From positions 7,246,001-7,310,000 of the forward strand of contig NC_064226.1 in NCBI RefSeq assembly GCF_023101765.2: a stretch of DNA of 64,000 nt, read 5' to 3'. The notes below the pieces were generated by a model, which searched no databases, was not told the origin of the DNA, and saw only the letters and a program-made list of their open reading frames with translations. The first letter of the stretch is position 1. Every line of letters starts with the position of its first letter. The DNA comes from Spodoptera frugiperda. Lineage: Eukaryota > Arthropoda > Insecta > Lepidoptera > Noctuidae. The translations under genes were made by a program, and so were the position numbers. Of the stretch, positions 47,301 to 57,821 are shown in pieces.

Positions 47301-50300
47301 TTAAAGAGCTGCATGTACTTTCACGGCTTCTGGGTTTCAATATTGATCAGTAGATGTGCACGTCGAACTCTAGCCAAACATGAGATTAACGAAGTATTTT
47401 CACCTACAGCTAGTTCCTGTGGTGAGAGAGAATCAGAGAGACTGCACAATATAGCCAGCCGGCTCCATGAACAATTAGATCACATTATAGAGGTAACTTT
47501 TCACATTTCAGCCTGTAATAGATAGCTGCTGGGGATGTTTCAAATCTACAATGCCCTATACTGATATTATGTTTTCCAACAGGTTTGCAAATTATTAAGG
47601 CATATAGCCTTATCGGAAACTTTGCAAGTGAGTGCAAAGTTTGCAGAAATAAATCTTAGGATATACGGTCCGCAAGTGGTGACGGCTGCGCGGACGCTGG
47701 CGGCGCACCCGGGCAGTGCGGCGGCGCGGGAGAACCTCGACGTGTTCGTGGACATGTGGGCGTGGCTGCTGGCCGACGCAGCTCGCCTGGCGCGCGAGCT
47801 CCTCGACCTCACCGATGACAGACCCGACAAACAGCAGTATAGCAGTTTACCGAGGCCTGGGGTAAGCTGAAACCAACATACTAAACATGCCAAATTGTTG
47901 TAATTAAAAGCAACCTGGAATCTCTGGAAGACTTTTTAAACCTGAATGCATGCAAAATATAAATCTACATAAAATGATGTTCATTGCTTCATAGAAACAC
48001 GGGACTACAAGCAAGCCTCTAAAAGCAGTAAGATTGGATTCTGACGAGCAAGCAAAAATAGCAAAATCAGGTTTAGAAATGAAAATGATGTCCTCTGAAA
48101 TGGATGCCGAGACTGAAAAATGGCAGGGAGCAGCTGCCGACGAGAACAACGACATTGTGAAGAGGTAGCTACACACTGCTACGAATATCGATTTTTGATA
48201 CATACATATAATTTTACACTTTAATACCAAATGTTCTTAATAATTTACAGGGCAAAAAATATGTCTTCCATGGCCTTCGCTATGTACCAATTCACAAAAG
48301 GTGAAGGCCGTCTAAACACTACTCAAGACCTCTTCACACAAGCGGAATATTTCGCGGAGGAAGCCAATAGACTTTATAAAATAGTGCGACAATTTTCTTA
48401 TCAGGTAAACTAAAATATATAAGTGACATATTTACAGGTTACTGATAATGGGTCTATCATATGAATGTATTTTAAGGTGCCTGCGGGAGCAACAAAAAAA
48501 GAACTGCTAGAGCACCTCGATAAGGTGCCGACGTACGTGCAACAGCTACAGTTCACGGTGAAGGAGCCGACGGTGGGCCGCGCAGCCACCTTCAGCAAAG
48601 TAGACAACGTTATACAGGAGACCAAACATCTCATGAACGTTATTAGTAAAGTCGTCACTACATGTTTCGACTGCGCCAACAAGGTGACCACTTATTCCAT
48701 AAACCCATTTGACTATACAATTACATTTTTAAATTTCTTTTTCGAGCAACACATCGCACTTTTTGACAGATTAGTAAATTTTCTAGGAAATGTAAAAATT
48801 TTAGTGCATTGGAACATAATGTTCCATAGGTACCTTTGCCGTGGGAGGCCCGTGTGGGAGTGGTTAAAAGGCACCAGAGTGTTGCACCTGTTAAGTACTT
48901 TAAAGATTATATTTCATTCGTGATTGTTAGAGTTTCGGGAAAGCGGTGAAACAGTGTGATTAAAATTACGAGGTTTATTCTTGAATGCTATTTATACATA
49001 AAATAAACTGATATTGTTTCTGTAAACCGGAAAATAAGCTTCAATAACAACAAGAATAAATCTCATTAGTTTATTAGATCATAGTTTTATAAATAGTAAT
49101 AGAGCAGTTTAAATATGAAGAATCCCAGTTTTGTTTACTTATTATTGTTGTATTTATTTTGTATCTGTTTCCTTTCTTCATGCACCGGGTGGTTCCGTCC
49201 ACTCCAGGGTCTTATTCCGCTGGACAAAGCGATAAACAAATCTTCAGCACAGACGAGGGACGACTCGGTCTGTCTCTACTTGCACCCCCTATACAGTATC
49301 ACTATGTTCACGTATCTATATGTGTATCGATGTATATGTAGAACAGCACGTTAATTATAATCATTCGCATACAGACATATTTGTTTACACGTACCTTACA
49401 CTTACGCTAACAATGAAATATAGGCTCCTCTCTATATACGAGTAAGAATATTCTATTCGCTAAATCCTATTATGTTACAATTACAATTATCGCTAAACTC
49501 GCCTACGTTTATAATTCCCATTTTCCTGTTTTGTATACCATGTCCATGCAAACATGTCCAGTAAATTCTGATTTATTTACTTTATTTTTGTTTAAGCTTC
49601 TTCTATGTCTCATTTTGTTTCCACGTGTTATTTTGTTACATTTATTTTCAGTATTCCCTATGTATGCCTGAGAGAGTTCCTATGCATTGGAAGCCAAATT
49701 TACAAAAAGCATCCACGTATAAGAGTGAAAATAGTGTTCTGAATGGTTGATGTAGGTATTTGTGGATTCAGAATTGTGGTTTTGTTTCGAGTTCAGTTTG
49801 TACCGAAAGCAAATCATTAACAGACTGACCAATGTACTAACCGTGGATTTAGTGTAGCATTGTTTGGTGTAACCCATAGCTATTCTTAATGTTGTTGGTG
49901 TGATGTTGCGATTGATAACTTATTATTATAATTAGATTAGTATCTGTGTGGTATTTTTTTAATTTATTCACTTTAAAGTTCATAAACCAAAAATGAACTT
50001 AAGTGAATCAACTTTTTTTCTATTTTAAGTAAATTTTGCTCCAGTTTAATCTAATGTCCATTAACCAATTCTTGTACTTGAAACTAATAATTAATATTAA
50101 CATTGCAAATATATCAATTTCCCCTTGCGCCTAATTTCTTATTTCAATGTTTGAATGTAAGTACTAATTCAAGGATGTAATTTGATTTTAATGTTTTAAC
50201 TATTTGAAACAAATTAATTCGCGAGCATGGCGTTGTTGTAACTGTTAGTGTTGTATATCATTGAGGCTTGTTGAGTCTATCAGACATTTTATAAAGCATA

Positions 50301-50592
50301 TTGGATCAAAACGATTGAAATGGAACATCTGAAAATATGCGTTTTGCGGTCCCTAGTTATCGGACTAGGGGCATTCTAGTAAAGAATTTCCTATGTGTAA
50401 TGATCATTGTAAACTCGTACAATCCTGCTAACTGAAGTTTTGTATGACGTACAGTACAACCTGGACTTCACGGGTCTCACGGCGGGCGGTGCAAGCGCGG
50501 GCGGGCGCGGCACGGCACGGGACGAGGACGCAGGCGGAGGAGTCGGCGGCGACGCCAAGCCGGGGGGGAGTAGCTCGGATACAGCCATGTGA
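38208..50592 (+). CDS. alpha-Catulin: alpha-catulin (vinculin/alpha-catenin family), C-terminal 650 residues
   Basis: Eleven exons join in phase: 38208-38350, 39439-39648, 42565-42702, 46761-47018, 47086-47260, 47410-47492, 47583-47861, 47995-48164, 48251-48404, 48477-48683, 50455-50592. All introns are GT-AG. The product is a helical-bundle scaffold protein related to alpha-catenin and vinculin. Family members bind the dystrobrevin complex, Rho GEFs or IKK and act at the cell cortex. Diagnostic segments are AARALLAAVTRVLLLADMVV, RRADLRDERRRAQVAAARNV, QMRRAMDLIHYVV and the family hallmark DFTDSAYTSHEHRQ. These align in order with human CTNNAL1 (734 residues) as I recall it. The first 100 or so residues are not in the window. 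The C-terminal 45 residues are Gly-rich and not conserved in my memory. Alpha-catenin itself is less likely because the RLESV...FAEFVRAF block fits catulin. Confidence 0.9.
39439..39648 (+). CDS. alpha-Catulin: alpha-catulin exon b
   Basis: 70 codons, phase 0 at both ends. Acceptor TGTGTGCGACAG; donor CGAAG/GTAATT. Encodes VARSLDRLESVSNFAEFVRA through AAARNVLERSTLMLLTSSK, a long amphipathic helix pair of the vinculin fold rich in Arg and Glu. Confidence 0.92.
42207..42318 (+). mobile_element. MITE with terminal inverted repeats
   Basis: The left terminus AGTACGAGTTTGCTTTAC (42207-42224) and the right terminus GTAAAGCACACTCATACT (42301-42318) pair at 16 of 18 positions. The body holds GCGCTCTGATTGGCCGGCTC and ATAAACCAACCAATC. 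A truncated relative is at 21286-21369. The element is 112 bp and non-coding. It lies in the intron about 250 bp before exon c. Confidence 0.65.
42565..42702 (+). CDS. alpha-Catulin: alpha-catulin exon c
   Basis: 46 codons, phase 0 at both ends. Acceptor TTTATGTTTCCTAG; donor GAG/GTTTGA, which departs from the usual GTAAGT. Encodes TCMRHP...ARENRDTVFCQMRRAMDLIHYVVRDG, continuing directly from exon b (LLTSSK/TCMRHP), as in CTNNAL1. Confidence 0.9.
45100..45375 (+). CDS. unassigned small membrane-protein-like ORF
   Basis: A 91-codon ATG frame. The first 50 or so residues are polar (MPTASSDLDQRAISMGRHLS), and a long hydrophobic run (FYYFFIAGVLIILILMAIVL and on) would span a membrane once, or twice as a hairpin. 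It ends MTRKLLIGRTWTFI. No family is recognised, and AT-rich DNA readily encodes such hydrophobic runs. It sits inside an intron, directly before an inverted repeat. It may be part of a decayed mobile element, a nested intronless gene, or chance. Confidence 0.15.
   Translation: MPTASSDLDQRAISMGRHLSSRSKLSTSISNHNYFLYLRIFNITELFYYFFIAGVLIILILMAIVLLSLLFLPIFFDMTRKLLIGRTWTFI
45374..45482. repeat. diverged palindrome
   Basis: AATGTATAGTTGTGG...GTGACGAAATATTCTCACATA is mirrored by TATGGGAACATTTCGTCATA...AACTATACATATA. The arms of about 35-40 bp pair imperfectly around an AT-rich spacer. It is probably a short foldback/MITE remnant. Confidence 0.45.
46761..47018 (+). CDS. alpha-Catulin: alpha-catulin exon d with family hallmark
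   Basis: 86 codons, phase 0 at both ends. Acceptor AATGTATAG; donor CTG/GTAAGC. Carries RTHDFTDSAYTSHEHRQRIL, the most conserved segment of alpha-catenin/catulin proteins. The first third is very GC-rich (GCGCGCGCGCGGCGGCGCC) and contains an internal CAG/GTGAGA that looks like a donor; reading through keeps the frame open. Confidence 0.88.
47086..47260 (+). CDS. alpha-Catulin: alpha-catulin exon e
   Basis: 58 codons plus one base. Acceptor CATAATTCAG. Encodes EEQGSSGTATALESACTGAT and an Ala-rich helix ending LASDLAYI. Two in-phase donors lie 12 nt apart: ATAG/GTAAAC after 47260 and GCAG/GTATAC after 47272. Using the second would add four residues (GKQA). I chose the first because it is closer to consensus. 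Confidence 0.82.
47410..47492 (+). CDS. alpha-Catulin: alpha-catulin exon f
   Basis: Acceptor TTTTCACCTACAG; donor GAG/GTAACT. Two bases complete the split codon (G/CT, Ala), then SSCGERESERLHNIASRLHE and QLDHIIE. It is 83 nt, phase 1 in and 0 out. Confidence 0.85.
47583..47861 (+). CDS. alpha-Catulin: alpha-catulin exon g
   Basis: 93 codons, phase 0 at both ends. Acceptor TTTTCCAACAG; donor GGG/GTAAGC. Encodes VCKLLRHIALSETLQVSAKF, then GPQVVTAARTLAAHP and ENLDVFVDMWAWLLADAARL. This is a run of vinculin-type helices. The second half is GC-rich, with codon use unlike the AT-rich first half. Confidence 0.88.
47995..48164 (+). CDS. alpha-Catulin: alpha-catulin exon h
   Basis: Acceptor CATTGCTTCATAG; donor AAGAG/GTAGCT. 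Encodes KHGTTSKPLKAVRLDSDEQA through DENNDIVKR. The segment is charged and probably links two helical bundles. It leaves at phase 2. Confidence 0.85.
48251..48404 (+). CDS. alpha-Catulin: alpha-catulin exon i
   Basis: Acceptor ATAATTTACAG; donor CAG/GTAAAC. Encodes AKNMSSMAFAMYQFTKGEG, which corresponds to the MASMAYSMYLFTRGEG-type motif of vinculin-family C-terminal bundles, then DLFTQAEYFAEEANRLYKIV. Confidence 0.9.
48477..48683 (+). CDS. alpha-Catulin: alpha-catulin exon j
   Basis: 69 codons, phase 0 at both ends. Acceptor ATGTATTTTAAG; donor AAG/GTGACC. Encodes VPAGATKKELLEHLDKVPTY and TKHLMNVISKVVTTCFDCAN, corresponding to the last conserved helices of the family. Confidence 0.9.
48684..50454 (+). 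other. alpha-catulin last intron
   Basis: A 1.77-kb intron. Plus-strand frames just after the donor are read-through of exon j and are not separate genes. A possible 60-nt in-phase exon at 49208-49267 is discussed as a finding. I recognise no repeat. Confidence 0.6.
50455..50592 (+). CDS. alpha-Catulin: alpha-catulin last coding exon
   Basis: Acceptor TATGACGTACAG, phase 0, then YNLDFTGLTAGGASAGGRGT and on to GGSSSDTAM with a TGA stop at 50590-50592. The 45 residues are Gly/Ala/Asp-rich and probably disordered. The region is strongly GC-rich compared with its surroundings. The assignment rests on continuous phase and a good acceptor, because the tail itself is not conserved in my memory. Confidence 0.75.
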   Translation, partial: YNLDFTGLTAGGASAGGRGTARDEDAGGGVGGDAKPGGSSSDTAM

Positions 50593-53500
50593 CAGTACGG
50601 CATGGGCCGGCGCGGCAAGGGCGACGCGCGCCGGACCAGGGTCAGCTTCCTCTTGTTTTAAAGACTTAAACGTCTTGGAACAACTCGTCGCCTGAGGTCG
50701 GAAGAACCGGCAACGTGCTGATATACATAAAACTGTGCTTCAATGCCTAATTAAAATGGACGGGCTGGATGTATCAAGTAAGCTTTGATTAAATAACGGT
50801 TTGAGTGTTTGCTCATAGCAGCTTAACAGCTGTTTATGAACAGGAATGTATGTTGAAATTAGAAAGGTATACTAAAAGAAAGAAAATGTAAAGAAGTCAG
50901 AATAAATGTGGGATTAAATGAGGCGTATACACAACGAACGGCATTTCGTGCAGCTTTATGGATGTCCAGCACGGCGCCGGCACTGGGGACCACATGCACT
51001 GATGTGTAACTGCGACACAATGCCTAACGAATGCATTTAGACGTACGTGCGTGTGGTACTCGCAATCCGACAACCCTTGCTAACAAATGATTATAACTCG
51101 CATAAAGAGGCCGTTATCCAATCGTTTGTAGCAATTTAATTAATTATAAGATGGACAGTACGATATACAAAGTAAGTTTCTGCAGAGCACTTGCGACACA
51201 CAAAGCGTCTATTCAACTCAACTCTTAGTATTTTACTCTTTAAATGCTAGATCGCAAGCGTGCGGACGCAACGCATTTGGCTGTGGATCGAAAGTAATAA
51301 ATAATTATAAGATAATACTTTGTTACTACTTATAATCAGGGCCTTCATTGTTAACACCACAATATTTAAACATATTTTCCTCGAACGTAGTATTCAGTGC
51401 TAAATTATATGATAAAGTAGATAAAACATATACAGACAGTTGCAGCCATTATATGAATAATGCCTCGAATAGAACAATTTGTGATCAATAATTAAGAAGA
51501 GTGAAATCGTACAATAATATAATACTTGTTACACTTTCATAATGTTACACATTGTTACAATTAATACGTAAACTACACAGAGAAGCATATTTTTTTAAGT
51601 TTCCCTCTCTTAAGCCTGTTATTATAAGTACTTCTAATCCTACTAACTTATATTATATGTATGTAATATACTGTCCTCTACTATTGTTTACACCTAAGCT
51701 ACCTACTTCTCTACGCACCCTACTGCACTCTCCGTGGTCCTGTTGCACTTTGTTTTGCGTTATGCACGACCGCTTCCTCACTTTCATTTGGCATCGGTGG
51801 CGACATCTATCAGAACATGCTACTTTACCACATTATACTTCAGAACGACACAGTGTTACTCTTGCATTCGATGTTATCGCATTCTAGTCATTTCTCTTCG
51901 ACGACTTCGTGTACATACATTAGAATACGGTCATATTGACATTTGTGCGAGCTGCGCGTGCGGCTGTTACATTGCATGATTGTGAAACGGAACAAATAGA
52001 TGTGTGTTGCATGTGTGTACCGTGGTTAATGGATGTCGTACGTCATCTTTCCGACGGGGAGGATGTTTAATATTAAGATGAGGGAAATTGACTCTGGTGG
52101 TTGCCCCAGCAACTCCCACGTCGCCCTGAAACGCAGTGTTATATAGACCTCGGCTACTGACTCACGCCGGCGCCGGCGCAGAACGCGGGCACTCGTTCTA
52201 CAACCGCTCATGCATGCTGCAATGTGACTGCGCAGGGCTGGCATTGCATGTAGACGCGCATCGCCCGGCATGCGGCATGTAAAACTGCAACACCGCTGAT
52301 CAAATACATGTCACGGCAATAATGAACATATCAGTTTGTAGGTTATAGTTTCAACTGCCTACAGACAAACGACAAAGTCGTTATTTAGTGTTTAAGAGCT
52401 TTATTGTTGTAATAGAAATATACGAAACATACGAGCGTGCCTACTTCTGCGGTCAGGTTCAGTAGTTTATTGTTCGTACATAGAAATATATTTTTATAAC
52501 AGAACGAAAGGAAAGCAGCATTGTGTTAAATAGGTATCTAGTACCTACTTAGGTGAATGTAAACCACAGTATTTCACAATGACAGGACATGAAGGTAGGT
52601 AGAAGGTACCTATATCAGTATTGTAATTGCACGAATGCACTCCTGTGTGAGAACATGTGTACTGTTACTTAATACGTTGGTTAACTGATGCAATATTACG
52701 TATGTAAGTAGTTGTTAAGCCAGCTGCAAGTTAATACTTCACTGTATTACGAGTACGCAGTAGAGTATCGCTTCGCCTCGCGCCACCGCTACGACGATGT
52801 CACTCTGTGCCTCCCGCCGACACAACGGTGCCTGTCTTCTGTGCTCGAACTTATCTAACATCGGTCTATATAACACTTTGCTTGTTTCACACATACTATT
52901 AGCATTTACTCTTCTAAACTAACTATGTGAACGATGTTGGCTTTCGTATTATCTATAGTTACTTATATCTTACGAAATTGTTATCTAATACGATACTGAC
53001 TACTTTAACTAATCTTTAATCTTGTTTATTGCCTTCTTAGTTACTTTATAGTACCTAATGTATTAATCTAGAATACTAATAATTATGTATAAGTCAGTTT
53101 CAATTGTAATACGAGACGAGATTAGACTAGTTACCCACAATATTATAACTAATGTAAAGAGCTTGATAAAGCTTTATAAAGAAGAGTTGTGAATCGAACA
53201 TGTGGCCACGTAACGTTAGAACAAAGATTAGCGTAACTGCTTTGACTGTTAATAACAATTAAGTTTATTAAGGATATTCACTAAACTTAGTGAAGTGACA
53301 TGTTTCTGAATCATGGGCTATTCATTAATTATAAAATGAAAATTGCTTTTATACGAAATATAATAAATAAAAATGGTTGCAAATGCTCTATTCAGAGCTC
53401 TTTAGGGTTATAAAATTAAAGTTAATTGGCGTTATTGTATTGCTAAATATATCTAGCATAAATTCACAATACTGTTGTGTGTTCATAAATGAATTGTGCC

Positions 53501-55080
53501 AAAACAATTCTGGATCAGGCATTAGCAATAATCATCAATCAAGTTATTCCTTTAGGAGTCCGAATAAAAGCCCAATTTCGAACGGTCAGCCAACCAAATG
53601 AATGATATCGGAGAAGCCCGGCGCGTCACTACAATTAACAGTCACTGCTTGGATCATGGTCATTTCATGGTATAAAGTTAACGAATACACGGTATTATTT
53701 ACTTGTCATAGTATCATTGGAGTACATACGTATATTTGTAGGTGAATACAATAGCTGTGCCATTGTGCCTCCTCGCTTAGAATTTAGCGTTTAGCTAATT
53801 AGCACCGTTACAGAAATATTCCAAGAGAATTATTTTATTTATCATAAAATAAAGTAATAGTGAAGTACACAAAAATAATCGTTCATCACAATAACGATAT
53901 CATAAGTAATCGATTAGAGTATAAGTAGAGTTAGCGATACAGTGATTTGTGATATTACAAGATACTTATCGAGATTTAGTACAACGTCCTTTAATTTCAA
54001 AGTTTTTATAGTTATTAACTTTAGTAACACGAAAGAACACCAAGATAGTTACCAAATAAATACTAAATTATTATGTACTTAATAGTTAAGTTATACTATA
54101 GACAAGGTATATAGTTCGGGACCTCGACGCAAGAGACCCAGCAAGAGATTCATCTATATAATTAGATATAGATAAACATAATGCTAAATTTGAAGTTGCC
54201 TATATGCAAATGATCACTTAGCAGGGGACATTAGAAGCGCGATATATTAGTCATATAGATAGTGAACGAATGGCCTGTAAAATAAACTGTTTGACCTACC
54301 TCGACGCAGAGCAATCTAAAGCAAGGATACATTTTAGGAATAAGGGAACATTAAGGAATATTATTTGCACTTCAAGAGAGTAGTACATTATTAGATCGTT
54401 ATAGTTTCAGACTAATTAAATGAATAAATGTAATCTAATAAAACTGAGCTTCCGATTGTTGAATGCCTAATACCTTATCACGGTTTTGACCGCGCGAATA
54501 CAATAAAATGCAATAATAGATAAATAAACAGAGCATATAAAAGTAAATTAATGAAATAATAATCACATACCTACTACACTAGTGTAAGAACACATAAAAT
54601 GATGTGCAAAGTACTTAAGTGTAATATCTACATATATTTTCTATTATTCTCTTACAAGTAATGTGTAAATTGATTACCCTGAAGGAGTAAAACCCCGATA
54701 AATGAATAGGTATTGTAAATAAATTAATTTTGATAGAATTAAATTTAGTGAAGATGTCTTAGTTAACACGTATCGTCGAATGTTTCAAATCAAATTAATG
54801 TTACTTTGTGTATAAAGATTGTATTGTCGATAAACTGTTGTGATTGTTATAATATATTTGAAGTTGCATTTTCATTATTATAAGTAGAAGTATATTTTCC
54901 ATAGTGCTGCCAAAGATATTTAATATTATATTCTAGATGTAGTAACGTTGTTTACATAACAGAATATTTTGAGGTTGTTCGTGAATTTATGGATTGTATT
55001 TTGATGTGGTCGACGAATGTAATAACACTGTGTACGTGATCTATTACATCACCAAATAAAAGAGAATTCATACGAGAACT
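50593..55080 (+). other. probable alpha-catulin 3' UTR
   Basis: No gene is recognised in this 4.5-kb stretch downstream of the TGA. It is AT-rich and increasingly AU/U-rich towards the end. The best poly(A) site is AATAAA at 55055-55060, with a GT-rich element (AGTGTGTTTTATTTCC) at 55080-55095. Earlier AATAAA words, for example near 54720, could give shorter isoforms. That the whole region is one UTR is inference. Confidence 0.45.
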
Positions 55081-55095
55081 AGTGTGTTTTATTTC
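55055..55095 (+). terminator. plus-strand poly(A) site, probable alpha-catulin 3' end
   Basis: CCAAATAAAAGAG is followed within 20-40 nt by AGTGTGTTTTATTTCC, the classic AATAAA plus GU-rich layout. It faces the minus-strand signals about 100 bp further on. Confidence 0.55.
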
Positions 55096-55139
55096 CTTAT
55101 GGTAATAATGGACGGTTGGCGTTTAAATAAAACGATCGA

Positions 55140-55180
55140 CTCCTATATATTACGTATTTATTTATATTTATTCAAAGGTA
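55140..55180 (-). terminator. minus-strand poly(A) signals, probable pnut 3' end
   Basis: Read on the minus strand, GAATAAATATAAATAAATAC has two overlapping AATAAA hexamers. Cleavage would fall near 55135-55145. These are the last strong minus-strand signals before the plus-strand poly(A) site. Confidence 0.45.
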
Positions 55181-57769
55181 CAATATATTACATCGTCTGA
55201 ACTTCCTTCCTCTCCCAACACACATCACAAGTCCATCGTACTGACTAAGCAAATGATCTGTATGGTAATGGGTCGTTACCCTACACAAAATACAAAATTA
55301 AGCATAATCTTATCACCTAAATTACTATATTTAATGCGGAAGTCAATACTGTAGTGGAGGAAATAATACAAATTTATTTTAACATTGCATGCTGGTTAAA
55401 TAAGGATTATGCATGTCTCATAAATAACGTGTCATTTAGTAACAAAACCTGATAATATATATTTTGCTCGTAAGATAGTAATGACTAAACAAAATATTTA
55501 CATAACCTAACATAAATTGCTAACTTATAAGCGGTATATTGTTGAATATAAGTCTTAGAAGATATTAAAACAACAGTAACTTTATAGCATGTATTGAAGT
55601 CGATCAAACAAGTATATGCACGTATTCAAGTGTGACAACATAACATAATGGATTTAATACATAATACTAGACTGCTCCATGCGTTCGCCTTTGTTGTTGG
55701 TGAGAGATCCTTACATTCCCTTATCCGTTACTATAAAGAAACGCTAACAACTAGCTAGAGCTAGATTCTATTTCACAACTGAACTATGAGCATATTTTAA
55801 TATCACTAAGCACAATATAACTTTGTATAGTTATAACAAACGCCGTGCGATCAAACCTCGGACTGGTGTACGAATGCACCGATAAGCCGAAACCGTATTA
55901 CACTTTGTAATGATATAGAAGTAAAAAATATTATTTTATTATCTAATTCACTTTAAAATTTAGAATGGTGAATTACCTAATGCGAATTTTTCGAATAGCT
56001 ACAGTATTCTCTCTCTACTTATAAATATAACAAGAAATAAAAGCGGTAAACATAAATATATCTCAAACATTATTATTTTGTAATTTTATTATGCTATATT
56101 TATCAGTAAAGATATAGATTTAGTGCCTATGTATAATTTCATCCTGGTATTGAGCTGAATCGATCACGTTTCTGGTTGAGTTGTCTATCTAGTGTTACTG
56201 AACATAGTACATTATAAATACAATAAAACTTGAGACATTCGTCTTCGATTAAAGTATACCGTTATTATAAGCTATTTGGCATCTTTATGGACGTAAATGT
56301 CTACTCATAAGCTGTAGTATTGTTTGTGCTAAATCCAACGCTGCTAGCAGCTAAACAGTTTCAAATACGAAAAATAAAAAATAACCATATAAAATATGTT
56401 TTACAAAATCCTTTGGAAACACAAGAAGTATAAAATTAGGCCTCACTTATCATAATAAATGCTTTGTCATGGAAAAATCTTATAAATAAAATACATACAA
56501 AAGTAATCTCATACAATACAGAATCGTGGCGAATTTTGCATTAACTCCCTCAACGCATGTCAGTTACATAGTTATTACATCCTGTAGTCTTCAATAATCG
56601 TTGTCTCATTATGCTAAGTCCGTACAACTATAAGTTACTAATTATTTAAGTGCGTCGTGTGCGGACAGTTGTCCATCTATATTACTATTCCAGTTGCGAC
56701 ACTCTTAAAAGACCAATCTGCAAATGACGTAAAAAATCTCAATACGTGACGTAAAATTACAAGAATATTATAAATTACAATATTTTTGGCAAAACATTTT
56801 CAAGTGAGGCTCAGTGGCACACCCTTTTACTTATTACGTTAAAATGTTTCATGAATTTGCTTGCTTTTGTGATATATTTATTAAATAACTTTGAATAGAT
56901 TTATTAGAAGTAAAAAGGTCATTCACTGTCCGATTTCGGAAAGAACAGTCACCAAAAGAGTGATTTAGTCACAGAGATACCTCAATATACAAAAGTACAA
57001 GTTTGAAATAAAGTAATTAGTGAGACAAATACTTGTGAATACACATTGCTGGACAGAAGACAGAAAGCAATTTTCACTTGACAAATATTTGTGTTTACGA
57101 CAGTCCAACCCGTCACAACACTGAAATGGCACTATATAACCCAGAGTTAGGTTCACAAATAAACACTTATGTAACAAATCTCGCTACCCGAAGTCAAAAC
57201 CAGATTGTTAATACAAAGTCAATCATGAATTCTGTTTTTCAAACAATCACGATATGTACAGTCCCCGTAAAAGAAGGACTTGTCAATGAATTAGTGGAAT
57301 TCATACAGATATATTCTATTTTACAAGGCAAATAGTATTTTAATACGTAAAGTATTAATGTAATGTTACTTTCAAAGAGTCACAATATTCTAGAATTTGG
57401 AATGAATTTCATAGAGTAAGTTTCGTCACAGAACTGGAGACTGCAGTAAGAATGCAGTCGGAATCTCAATTAGCATTACAGCTATGTACTAGGAAATCAT
57501 CGATCGAAGCTATTCGGGTAATTCGGTACTGACGAATAAAAAGGCAGAACGCCAAGGCATGATTCGTTATTTTTAAAGTTTAAAACGCGATTTTAGGAAT
57601 CAAATTGTATTTGTACTCGGACCTCGTTTCTGTCGATTTGATAATGAATATTGGAACGCAGTGTCGACCGAGGGAACCGACACTCGATCGATGAAGTGGC
57701 GCCGCGCGCGCCGCGAGGTTAGTCACGCAAGTAACGGTGGGTGCGAGGCCGACGAGACTGTGGTCGAGT
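55140..57769 (-). other. probable peanut septin 3' UTR
   Basis: 2.6 kb follow the septin stop codon at 57770-57772. The stretch is AT-rich with no recognised gene; the plus-strand frame at 57078-57335 has no domain. Several further AATAAA-type words on the minus strand could give shorter transcripts. The UTR assignment is inferred from position. Confidence 0.4.
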
Positions 57770-57821
57770 TTAGAACAAACCTTTCTTTTTCTTGTCCTTC
57801 TTATCCTTGCCGTCGACGGTC
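57770..57821 (-). CDS. pnut: pnut last coding exon
   Basis: Acceptor AATTAACTTTTCAG. One base completes Glu, then TVDGKDKKDKKKKGLF and TAA at 57770-57772. The basic tail is the one expected for Peanut-type septins. Confidence 0.93.

Noticed and set aside
47567..47893. 108-codon minus-strand frame
   Set aside because: Shadow of alpha-catulin exon g on the opposite strand.
48684..48923. Extension of alpha-catulin exon j to a stop at 48923
   Set aside because: After AAG/GTGACC the translation becomes random AT-rich sequence. The conserved helices end at the donor. A retained-intron isoform is possible but not supported.
51552..51887. 111-codon plus-strand frame in the probable alpha-catulin 3' UTR
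   Set aside because: Composition is that of random translation (Leu, His, Thr and Tyr runs), with overlapping frames and no domain.
57078..57335. 85-codon plus-strand frame antisense to the septin 3' UTR
   Set aside because: Looks mildly protein-like but has no recognisable family, promoter or splice context. It could be tested by strand-specific RNA-seq.
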